Assembly (NCBI GenBank): GCA_964019135.1
Contig: OZ025256.1
Coordinates: forward strand, 19,165,911-19,229,910
Length of the DNA stretch: 64,000 nt
Reading direction: 5' to 3'
DNA from: Arenicola marina
Taxonomy: Eukaryota; Annelida; Polychaeta; Arenicolidae
Shown piece after piece: positions 54,851-64,000 of the stretch (the first letter of the stretch is position 1; each line of letters opens with the position of its first letter). Position numbers and translations under genes: made by a program. The notes beneath the pieces were generated by a model, which saw nothing but the letters and a program-made list of their open reading frames with translations, made no database searches and was not told where the DNA came from.

Positions 54851-56939
54851 TGACCCTCGCTGTGGTACCATAAGCTTCAACACAATAAATACAACAATAA
54901 ACAATAATGATTGTTACTCATGCACTGTTCAGACGACGACTCAGAGATCGCGCTCGGTCACCGGTGTCTCCATGGTTACGTGCCTATTCCACATTGATTG
55001 AAATAGGCAAAATAAGAAACAATTGAGGTTTCCTGCTGCTAGCCTAAGGAGACTATTCTTCACATGTTTGTCAATATATAACACGTATACTGATACATAA
55101 ACTTTACATATTTATTCCCAGTTCGAATTCCTAAACTCTGTTGAGGTAAAAAAAACACCATGGATAAGACGCTAAAAGACCATAGTTACCGCCACTAGTT
55201 TCCCCGATATGGTAGCAAGAGTGTAGCCTTCATGAGTAATATGTAAACGATTCTGACACTGGGCGTCGCCCTGATTATGGAAGGACGCTTTCATCGGCTG
55301 CCGCATGATTTTTCAACCGAGTAGGCCTACTAAAGGCCAAAATGATATTACAAGTCAAGCGGCGGAATAATAACAATACGGGCACCCATCCTTTAAGGCC
55401 ATCAGTTCCTTCTGCTCCAGAGCCATTCGCCAGGTGGCGCTTTCGTGAAGAATGGATATCGATCGATAAAGAGGATGGTTTTGGCCACGGATTAAATGAA
55501 CCGTAATACTGGTGATTCAGACCGCTGTGCTGCACGTGAAGGTTAATCCTGGGACAGCAGTACAATGGAGTTAGGTGTGAACGCACCCCAGATGCACGGT
55601 GCCAGGGCGCGAACCCATGACCTGTTGATCTGCAGCCATTTGCTGACAAAGGTTCCCAGGACACTAATTAAGGACAGGCCCGTCCCGTAGCACGTTTGCC
55701 GTGTCACGCAGCAAGTGGATTAACACTAATATAACAGCCGGGTGTATGTGTCCTTGGGGACCTTGGGGCTGGCAGAGCACGATGACGACCCAGCGGTAGA
55801 CTGGACATGTGACTGGGCGTACCGAAAGGCGATAAAACATTCGAGCAATCATCCCAACTACCAACAATCTCTCCCATCCCTGCTTTCCCCTATCGCCTTC
55901 CCCATCGGATCACCAATAACAGGAAGTCAAGGCCTTGGAACCAGCATTGCAGTCCATCAATGCCAAAGGACATCTCACTGCGCGCATGCACCCGTGACGG
56001 GTGGCACACCTCCGGTACACCCTCGGGGGCACAACAGGCCGGAGTTTCTCATCACATCGCGATCGACCGCCACGTACAATTTTGTTCACTCTGAAGTCGC
56101 TATGGAACGGCACTGGTTCCAGCGAACTATTTTTATGCGTTGCGGGCATTTCCACTAAATAATTAACCCTAATTTGGAAATGGTAGCACGATCTAAATAG
56201 TGTAAAGTATCGATACATAAAGGATAATTATTATGCATCTACATTTACGGGTTATCTCCATCTATCTCAGAAGAATCGTCGTCCAACGTTTAATATTATC
56301 ATGCGGGGATGCTCTCGCTCGCGGCGAACTATACCCCACTTCCGGTTAAAAATTATTCGCGCCTTTGACCAATCCGCCAAGCTCACATCCTTATATGTCG
56401 TACCGCATGCGTGCGACCGCGGTTGATAGCCATACGGTACGCAGCCCCGATATGCACCCACGGAATTACTTAAACGGACCACACGGCCATGTTTAATCAA
56501 CAAATTAGGATGCCTCTGCCATACTCACTCAATCACTCACTCCTTGATATCACAATGCGATTCGAATTGAAACATACCACAACTACCATGCTATGAATAT
56601 CATATAATTAATTCATATGCGCATCAATAGGACTAGACCTACTTTGAAAAAGTCAAACACAAATGTTAAGTACAGACTTATAATGATTAATGATTGTTAT
56701 ACATAATTAAAATAATGCACAAGCAGGATTTTGTTCCTTACAAGTTCCGCACCCGAAGCCTTCCCCATATACGGGAACGGGGCGATGCAGACAGCCGGTG
56801 ACACCGGGGAGCAATACATTGCTGTCCTGGGCAGCCCCGTGTTGGGACACGTGATACACTTCAGGGCATACAGTGTGACATGACAGAGTGCACCGACTGA
56901 GGGGCAGCGGGATTGGGGGGGGGGGGTGGAGGCGCCAAG

Positions 56940-57835
56940 CACAGATGATAGCCAGTCAATGACGATAGCCAGGCAATGATGATAGCCAGGCAATGATGAT
57001 AGCCAGGCAATGATTATAGCCAGGCAATGATGATAGCCAGTCAATGATGATAGCCAGGCAATGATGATAGCCAGGCAATGATGGCCAGGCAATGATTATA
57101 GCCAGGCAATGATGATAGCCAGGCAATGATGATAGCCAGGCAATGATGATAGCCAGGCAATGATGGCCAGGCAATGATTATAGCCAGGCAATGATGATAG
57201 CCAGGCAATGATGATAGCCAGTCAATGATGATAGCCAGGCAATGATGATAGTCAGGCAATGATGATAGCCAGGCAATGATGATAGCCAGGCAATGATGAT
57301 AGCCAGTCAATGATGGCCAGGCAATGATTATAGCCAGGCAATGATGATAGCCAGGCAAAGATGATAGCCAGTCAATGACGGCCAGGCAATGATTATAGCC
57401 AGGCAATGATGATAGCCAGTCAATGATGGCCAGGCAATGATTATAGCCAGGCAATGATGATAGCCAGGCAATGATGATAGCCAGGCAATGATGATAGCCA
57501 GTCAATGATGGCCAGTCAATGATTATAGCCAGGCAATGATGATAGCCAGGCAATGATGATAGCCAGGCAATGATGATAGCCAGGCAATGATTATAGCCAG
57601 GCAATGATGATAGCCAGGCAATGATGATAGCCAGTCAATGATGATAGCCAGGCAATGATGATAGCCAGGCAATGATGATAGCCAGTCAATGATGATAGCC
57701 AGTCAATGATGATAGCCAGTCAATGATGATAGCCAGTCAATGATGATAGCCAGTCAATGATTATAGCCAGTCAATGATGATAGCCAGGCAATGATGATAG
57801 CCAGGCAATGATGATAGCCAGACAAGCTAGTACAG
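56940..57835 (+). repeat. 15-bp satellite (ATGATAGCCAGGCAA), about 60 units
   Basis: ATGATAGCCAGGCAATG units with CAGTCAATG variants and 9-bp deletions (ATGGCCAGG). The 15-bp period leaves long false minus-strand ORFs (LPGYHHCLAIIIAW). Confidence 0.95.
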
Positions 57836-57964
57836 CGACTTGGGCCTGGGTAACAGAATCCGTCTTACGGTCACGTGACCGGATATAGAGAACATTTGCG
57901 AAGTCTGGAGTCCGGAGGGCACAGGATATAGTCAGATATGCATCGGGTCAAGATTTGAGTTGGT

Positions 57965-58222
57965 AGGTTGATTTCCCTAAGACGCCATAACCTATGTAGG
58001 TCATACGGTTACAGTCCAAAGGGTCAAGGTAGAGAAGAGCCAGGTCTCCGGGTGTTAGGACCCCAATTCTCTGTGCTAGGAAAGATATGGGATATCTATC
58101 CCGCCCAGACATTTGCACATGGGGGGGGGGGGGGGGGCTCGAACTCCGCACCGCCCGCTTGGGCTGACCCAGCAGAGCACTCTCGACCATAGCCGAGCGC
58201 GCTACCCGCTAGACCACGAGGT
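57965..58222 (-). mobile_element. tRNA-derived SINE copy with clear A and B boxes
   Basis: Minus strand from 58220: CCTCGTGGTCTAGCGGGTAG (A box) and GGAGTTCGAGCC (B box), then body AGGTCTCCGGGTG and GATATCTATCCC. A long poly-G run interrupts it at 58122. It lies just past the 3' end of EBAG9 and may supply part of its 3' UTR. Confidence 0.8.
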
Positions 58223-58408
58223 GAACCCTTCATGATTTGAGGGATGCTTGAGAAGGGGACTTCATCTTTGTTTCCGGATTGCCTCCACTGACGCATCCAC
58301 AGTCGGGATGCAGAAGGGTGGGGGTCACGGGGACAGGGGGGATCACAGAGTCAGGGGGTAAGGGGGGTCACAGCGTCACGGGGTCACAGGGTTACGCGGT
58401 CAGGGGGG

Positions 58409-58630
58409 TCATGAGAGTTTGATCGCGGTCAGCTGTCCGTCCCGCCTCGGCATTCGCTGAGAGTCCTTCTCCAACTTGCGCCTCTGATGTTCGTTGAGTC
58501 GCTGCTCTCGCTCCAGATGGCGTCTCTCCTTGAGGGCCAACTGCGCCTGCACCGAGAGGTCCTCCAGAGATTCCTCCGCCCAGGCGCTCTCGCCGCCCTC
58601 CTCCCAGGCGCCCAGCTCCGACCCGGCCTG
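58409..58630 (-). CDS. EBAG9: EBAG9 last coding exon
   Basis: The acceptor region reads cccagcag, a NAGNAG tandem acceptor, so one Gln may be optional. It encodes SELGAWEEGGESAWAEE and then a charged coiled coil (about 200-240) ending IKLS and TGA. A vertebrate-like short segment before SELG is missing. Confidence 0.92.
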   Translation of the reverse strand, partial: QAGSELGAWEEGGESAWAEESLEDLSVQAQLALKERRHLEREQRLNEHQRRKLEKDSQRMPRRDGQLTAIKLS

Positions 58631-61460
58631 CTGGGAGACAGATACAGTGCCTGGTTAACGTCGGTGTATTAAAGCAGCCTACTTACACATGCGCCATGTT
58701 AGATTTTTTACATTTTAGAATCAAGACATGATGAGAAAGTATCTCAAAATTATGATGCATAAATGTTTTATATCTCGTTGAGTCTGTAAACAACAATTTC
58801 AACATTAAACTGCGCGGACGTCCTAGCGAGCCGCGGTCGACATCACACAGAATACAGAGCAGCGAACAGGCGCGCAGGGATATAAAGCCGGCCACCAACT
58901 TCTGCTCCGGTGAACAAATTTGCTTCTCTCCGGATAGCCATGTCCCCGGCAGTGACCCCAAACTCTTTTCGAAAGAACCGACATGTTAATTCTTATTACT
59001 ATTCTTTATTATAATTCATTTATAGCCACTGCAAAACAACGTCACCGGTGAGTGAAAGGCAAGACTTACCAGGGGAATCTCGGAGGCCATCGAAACGAGA
59101 CTTACCAACGAGATCTAGGTGGCGGTCGGGAGGCGAGTCTTACCAGCGAGATCTCTGAGGCGGTCGGGAGGCGAGAGTTACCAGCGAGGTCTAGGCAGTC
59201 ATCGAGAGACGAGACTTACCAGCGAGATCTAACAGGCCATCGAGAGACGAGACTTACCAGCGATATCTAAAAGGCCATCGAGAGACGAGACTTACCAACG
59301 GGATCTCGAAAACATCGAGAGACGACACTTACCAACGGGATCTAAGAGACCATTGAGAGGCGAGACTCATCAGCGAGATCTTAGAGGCCATCGAGGGGTG
59401 AGACTTCCCAACGGGATCTCGAAGGCAATCGTGAGACGCGACTTACCAGCGGAATCTCGGAAGTCATGGCCAGTCTACTAGATAGTCCAGACACTCGGGG
59501 TTCCTCACGCTTCTTAATCGTGATCTGCAACGGCAAAAGATCATTGGTTGATCTTGGTATAAATATATACTTCCCAATAGGACTGACGATTCTTCTCTGT
59601 CGAGCGCAATGGTTGATTCATTAGAACCCAGCGCATAGGTACAGGTATCATTATAAAAAAATGTCACGAAGAAATACATTCTTGTTTGTTATCTCATATA
59701 AATAAAATGGAGCAATGCAGGTCATTGAGACATTTTCAGAAGTAAAATTCCCTTACCATCTAACGCAACACACGCCAATGACGACATATATGACTATGTC
59801 TTTCAAAGACAAAACTTGTTTTGAATATTATTTGTTAAATATTTAAACTTACTTTCGCCGATTTTCTCAACGATGGCTTCATATCTTGAAAAAAATCAAT
59901 ATCCGGTTCCGGTGTATCCTCTTGACTGTTTTGTCGGTTGGCAAGGAAACGGTCATACTGGTTCCCATTGGGAGCCAAGCTGTTGGACTGGGCAGCTGTT
60001 TGGTCGATGAACTGCGAGGACGGCACGGCGCTGTTCCCGGGTCCGATGAACCCCTGCACATCCCAGGCATCCCACGATTGTAGCTCCTCCACCTTGGAGA
60101 CATTGCACACAGACTATAGCCATAGTATATCTGTATCTATGTCAAGTCAATGTTCGTTTATTTTCACCAAGTGCATTCATCACGTGCATAAAAACAAAAT
60201 CGCAGTTAACAAAACTGGAGCTTCCCATAACAAGTGTATCACAACTAGATATATCAAAAACTTTAAAAAAAAAACACATGGTGAAGGTGACCCGAACTAA
60301 GGCCATCCTGGACCGCTATCGTCAGGGCCACCTGAAAATTAGGATCTAAATTTATCATAACATCTAGGTGAAAAAAAACAGAATAACACAGAGAACAGAA
60401 ACAATATGAAAAAATAAATAAACAGAAAACATATTTTTAATTTGTACAAACATATACATCTATGAAATTTCTGCCATGGATGTCAGTAGTTCTGGCACAA
60501 CTTCTGTGGTTCGTACATATAGGGATTGGTGGATGGATTTATTTCGTTGGTGAGGCCTTTAGGACCATATAACATAATTATTTAACGTGCGTAAAAAACA
60601 TAACATGGCGAATTGACTTCAGAAGATGGCCCAATAATTCGGTGTCCCAAAACTTTTGTCACTGGTATGTACAAATATTGCTGAGGTATGTGAGACCACG
60701 TATTCCTCACTGTGGATCCAAAAATACACAATCGATATAAAGCAGGTTTAGAAATGTCTAGAAATATTAGGTAGCAAAGCGATGCGAGAATGCCACCTCC
60801 TATAGCAGGTAAGATTTTCGCCTCTTAATTCTATGGCCAGTCTGTTAGGCAGAATATCGAAGCGGAGCGAACCTTTTTCTCAATTTCATCAATATAGGGG
60901 GGAGGGGTGGGGGGGTCGAGAGGCCAAAGTCCGGGTGCGGCTTATAATATGTAGTTTTCCGGAAATGGTTCTGGGTGCCTGCCAACCCGGTTTTGAGGCC
61001 AAAGTTGGGGTGCGGCTTCTAATATGTATGCGGCTTCAAATAGGCAGTTTACGGTAGATGTATTTTTAACAATAATAAGAGTTTACCTCTAATATTAGCT
61101 TATCAGACAGAGTAGACAATCAAAACTACAGTCTCTCATTTTAACCGTCATTTTTCTTCCAGTCAACAAACGCGCACATTTCGGGAACAGCAAGGATGCA
61201 ACATCTATAACACTAACGCTGCATAAGTGACTGTTACGTACATCGTTACTGGGCAGTGATTGCTGGAACTCCCCTTGCAACGCGTCACGGCTGTGCAGGC
61301 TGTCCACAAAGGTTCGCTGGTCACCGGTCATGGGAAGCAACATCCCAGAGTTCTTCCTCCGCCGTACAAGGTGCAGAAAACACATCAACCGCCTAAAGAT
61401 GCCGACGATTCCACGGACGAGCCCCACAAGCTTGCGACCAATGATCTGTAACATGTTCAC
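58409..61460 (-). CDS. EBAG9: EBAG9/RCAS1, Golgi-associated trafficking regulator (four coding exons)
   Basis: EBAG9 (RCAS1) is a small Golgi/secretory-pathway protein with a hydrophobic, basic N-terminus and a coiled-coil C-terminus; in mammals it modulates regulated secretion. Exons 61460-61242, 60092-59853, 59524-59447 and 58630-58409 all join in phase 0 to give 250 residues (252 if the upstream Met is used; human 213). Matches to the family are: N-terminal IFRRLMCF (human SFLKRLIC); VEELQSWD (human VEEWTSWD); EPDIDFFQDMKPSLRKS (human EPDYFKDMTPTIRKT); ITIKKREEP and GLSSRLA (human VIKKREP, GFSSRLA); and the C-terminal charged coiled coil ending IKLS (human VKLS). The insert at residues 85-130 is longer than in human. 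The intron after exon 3 starts with a splice-donor repeat array. Confidence 0.95.
59064..59446 (-). repeat. 38-bp minisatellite copying the EBAG9 exon-3 splice donor
   Basis: About ten units of 37-39 bp follow the authentic donor. Read on the minus strand each has GAGATCTCGCTG|GTAAGTCTCG, the tail of exon 3 plus its donor. Donor-like sites sit at about 59402, 59364, 59327, 59289, 59251, 59213, 59176, 59139, 59101 and 59064. The first two, nearest the exon, read GGAAGT and ATGAGT and have lost the GT; the other eight keep it. Confidence 0.93.
59447..59524 (-). CDS. EBAG9: EBAG9 coding exon 3, donor amplified into an array
   Basis: Acceptor gttgcag, donor GCTG|GTAAGT, 78 nt, 26 codons, phase 0-0. 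It encodes ITIKKREEPRVSGLSSRLA. The exon's last roughly 22 nt and its donor are repeated about ten times in the following intron. Confidence 0.93.
59853..60092 (-). CDS. EBAG9: EBAG9 coding exon 2
   Basis: Acceptor tctccaag, donor AAA|GTAAGT, 240 nt, phase 0-0. The 80 residues open with VEELQSWDAWD and close with DFFQDMKPSLRKSAK, the most conserved core of the family. Confidence 0.93.
60093..61241 (-). other. EBAG9 intron 1
   Basis: About 1.15 kb, AT-rich, with a short imperfect duplication around 60930-61045 (GGCCAAAGTCCGGGTGCGGC and GGCCAAAGTTGGGGTGCGGC). No other feature seen. Confidence 0.6.
61242..61460 (-). CDS. EBAG9: EBAG9 coding exon 1
   Basis: Begins MNMLQIIGRK; the second Met (61454) aligns better with the vertebrate start, so either is possible. 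A ttacag just after that Met could instead be an acceptor. Donor GAT|GTACGT, phase 0. Residues 3-32 form the hydrophobic/basic membrane-associating segment. Confidence 0.88.
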
Positions 61461-64000
61461 TGGTTGGCTGGGTGCATGTCCAGGCTACCCCACCTGCAGA
61501 ATGATCAAGATATTTGTAGTGACATACTGTTTACCGATATTGAAGAAAAGTAATGATTAGTGTTAATAAACTGGCAACATTTTAATATTGATATACATGA
61601 TGCATGTAAAATATTTGAAGCCTCATGCAAAGGGTTTTTTCATGCAAACTAGTCTTAGTAACCATACTGTATACGAAGGATTATTTAAATTTTCAAAGCA
61701 ATGCGTATACTAGTCACAAACAGTTAAAAAAAAACGCTTAGACCTCAAATTTTTCAAATCTTATGTATCTGCCTTGCCTCCATATTGGAAATAAACCCAT
61801 TTGATCACCAAAAAAATGCCCACAAATGAAGATATATGTTTGTGGTAATTGAAATGCCGAAATAGTTTAGTATCTGTTGTTGTTATGGCTCAATTTACTT
61901 ATTTCTTATTATTACTTACTTGCTTTCACCCGTGTTGGTCATATCAAGATAACGGGAAAGGTAACAAAGAGAGGAGCCTGGGAGTAATCCCTGACTCCTG
62001 TGAAGAAAGACATGGGATTTTTTGCCTCCAGAAAGACAGACATTTGGATTGTAAGATTCAAACCCTGCCCTGGCTGCTTGAGCTGGCCTATTAGGTAGCA
62101 CATTCAGTTTATTGTTGTGAGCACTGCTAGTGCCCCAGCTCCAGCACGTATATATTTTCAGACACTCCCATAAAAGCCAGGAAAATTACTTTTGTATACT
62201 GTAACGTTCCAGACGTCCAACAGGAATTTTCCCTCGTACATACAATTTTTGGATATACTAAAGGGGTTACTTTTTTGTTTCTTACTGATAAAACAAAAAT
62301 CACAGGAGAATTGTAATTGCAGTGATTCAGCCATTTCTGTTGGCCAAACCTGAATGGTCATCCCTATTGAGCAGAATACTGCCGGCAATGTGTGTTTTTA
62401 CAGCTGTCATCATTTTTTTTGCAGCATTTTTCGCAGCAGCAATGCCAGAATTATAGGTTTAGAGTACATCAGCTTACCCTAATTTGATCATTAATTCCTA
62501 GAAACACATATTATTTCAACAGATGAGTTGTTTTACAACATGAAAGGAAACAAAACTAACATCACAGAATAAATGAAAGCAATTTAAGTGAAAAGTCATC
62601 CATTGTCATCGTTGGGAGACGGGCATGGTAAATGGCTTTGTGCGCCAGATAGGATTTTGGAAGGTAGAGAGGGTGTTCACAATAGAGGCCTGAAAATAAG
62701 TTAAAGTGAGTGTCTAACCTAATCTAATCGTGATCTGCACTGAAAGTGTAAATCTTAAAATTAAATTGATGATTGTTAACGCTTTGTTTGGGACAACTGC
62801 CAAAGAGAAGAAAATAAGGCAACCCAACCCCCATCAGTATCGAGCAGCACACCATTTTGCTTGGGCAAGTTTTCACAATGGATTTACCCTTCAGCTGAAA
62901 CGCATGAAACGAGAGATCAGGGCTGCGATTTACAGGTAAATTACAGCAGTTCCAAGCCCTGATCTTAGTGTTCCATGGAAAACAGCATCCAAACAAATTG
63001 ATATATAGACGTCTTGCGATGATTGTCTCTCGAGGAAAGCAATAATTGGGGTTAGAATTGCAGCTATATATATTAGCGATGATCAGTCACTCTTGTTTTG
63101 CTCACACAGTAAGCAGGTAAGCTTTATTTCAGTTTGAATCTAATTAGAGTGTCCCCTCCTGATTGGTCAATTACAGGCACACCTCCAAATTCTGTAATTT
63201 GGAGGATAGACACCTGGGTATTATATAAATCGGCAAAGCAGCATTAGAAGCCAGGCTAGCGACTTTTTGTAATGTTATTAGGAGTCTGTAAAATATGATT
63301 AAATTGATCAAGAACTGGATACCAATTATACTTCACATCTGGCCTGTCTAGGAAATATTTGAGTTCAGTAAGAACAAGGAACCTTCAGTTCGAAGAACAA
63401 TTTCTGTAAAAGAAAGCAAAGCTGATGACTAATTTCCCGGAAATTAATGTTATAATTTTAGCACCTTTGTAAGCTTACCTACTTTCACAAAACGTCACAT
63501 TTATGTGATTAGATAACCAAGATATAGCAAATAATGCCAATAAGATGTTTGTAACGCATGCCTTTTCAATACTACCAATTCATGCAAGCATCTGTTTGTG
63601 ATATTCTGCTTAGTAGGCCAAGTATATGCATTCAAGATGATATATGTATGCATTCCAGGACTCATCAATAGTAATATTGATGAAGGCAAGAAAGCAAGGC
63701 TTGGTGTCAGGGATATTAGACAATAGTTTCTGAAGGTCTAGGCAGCTTGCTTGGCACAGATTTTTTAATGGTGATTGGTATTACTGAAACAGCGTATCCT
63801 ATAGAGCTTATAGGGCGATGAATATTTACAATACCATCCTGGTTCAATGTCTTGCCGTTAACACTTGACTGACCAATAAAATACTCAACTCGGTCTTCTG
63901 GTCAAGCATTAGTATTACCCACTGTAAATGCATATAAATATTCTCTATTTTTATCACTGAAAAAGAAATAGAACTAAAATTAAGGGTTCAGACCAGGCCT
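61461..64000. other. Upstream of EBAG9; no second gene recognised
   Basis: AT-rich, one SINE copy, otherwise unique-looking. The EBAG9 promoter should lie near 61470-61900, but I see no clear motif cluster. An upstream noncoding exon is possible. Confidence 0.4.
61915..62115 (-). mobile_element. SINE copy, same family
   Basis: GTTGGTCATATCAAGATAAC, GGAGCCTGGGAGTAATCC, GAAGAAAGACATGGGATTTT and ATTCAAACCCTGCC keep the family order; the head is degenerate. Confidence 0.7.

Larger units (their letters stand above)
53183..56939. other. MGAT3 3' flank, no further gene recognised
   Basis: AT-rich sequence with two SINE copies, a (TA)n run at 54428 and a possible SINE-related block at 55500-55650 (B-box-like on minus). 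No canonical poly-A signal close to the MGAT3 stop was spotted. Confidence 0.4.

Noticed and set aside
57041-57604. 187-codon minus-strand ORF (LPGYHHCLAIIIAW repeats)
   Set aside because: Produced by the 15-bp satellite; 15 is a multiple of three and the unit lacks a stop in that frame.

Overview
This is a piece of an animal nuclear genome. It has spliced genes with standard GT-AG introns, three recognisable metazoan gene families, a decayed non-LTR retrotransposon, many tRNA-derived SINE copies and very many minisatellites and poly-G/poly-C runs. My best guess is an invertebrate deuterostome, most likely a cephalochordate (amphioxus). The guess rests on the repeat style, above all minisatellites that begin exactly at 5' splice sites, a type I recall being described in amphioxus (from memory, not checked). 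The species is not proven. Two runs of exactly 200 N (25481-25680 and 46472-46671) are assembly gaps.

Region by region. (1) 85-16281, minus strand: the N-terminal half of WASHC2/FAM21, the WASH-complex subunit. Fifteen coding exons could be placed with consistent reading phase, plus a tentative first exon. The C-terminal exons lie beyond base 1. Its introns carry an antisense, 5'-truncated non-LTR retrotransposon (about 4870-6775), SINEs, a small inverted-repeat element and a 4.5-kb array of 79 units of 57 bp. (2) 16300-33800: repeat-rich DNA with no gene I can recognise, holding many minisatellites and a few promoter-like motif clusters. (3) 33839-35860, minus: a single-exon ORF of 673 codons with two CCHC zinc knuckles followed by proline- and arginine-rich low-complexity sequence. 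(4) 36400-51300: an 11-bp satellite, more minisatellites, duplicated SINEs and dispersed repeat families; no gene recognised, but two NRF1/ETS/YY1-like clusters that could be promoters. (5) 51383-53182, plus: an intronless coding exon for the GT17 glycosyltransferase MGAT3 (bisecting GlcNAc transferase). (6) 58409-61460, minus: EBAG9/RCAS1 in four coding exons. (7) 61461-64000: SINE and unassigned sequence.

The most interesting signal is shared by two unrelated genes. At three 5' splice sites (WASHC2 exons 6 and 7, EBAG9 exon 3) the exon-intron junction has been amplified into a tandem array that runs into the intron, so each unit carries a copy of the splice donor: 79 units of 57 bp, 5 of 20 bp and 10 of about 38 bp. 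The spliceosome must pick the authentic donor from a ladder of decoys. In EBAG9 the two decoys nearest the exon have lost the GT, and in WASHC2 exon 7 the nearest decoy is a weak donor.

The three recognised genes all concern the endomembrane system (endosomal actin and sorting, Golgi N-glycan branching, Golgi/secretory trafficking). They are on different strands and far apart, so I see no sign that they are co-regulated.
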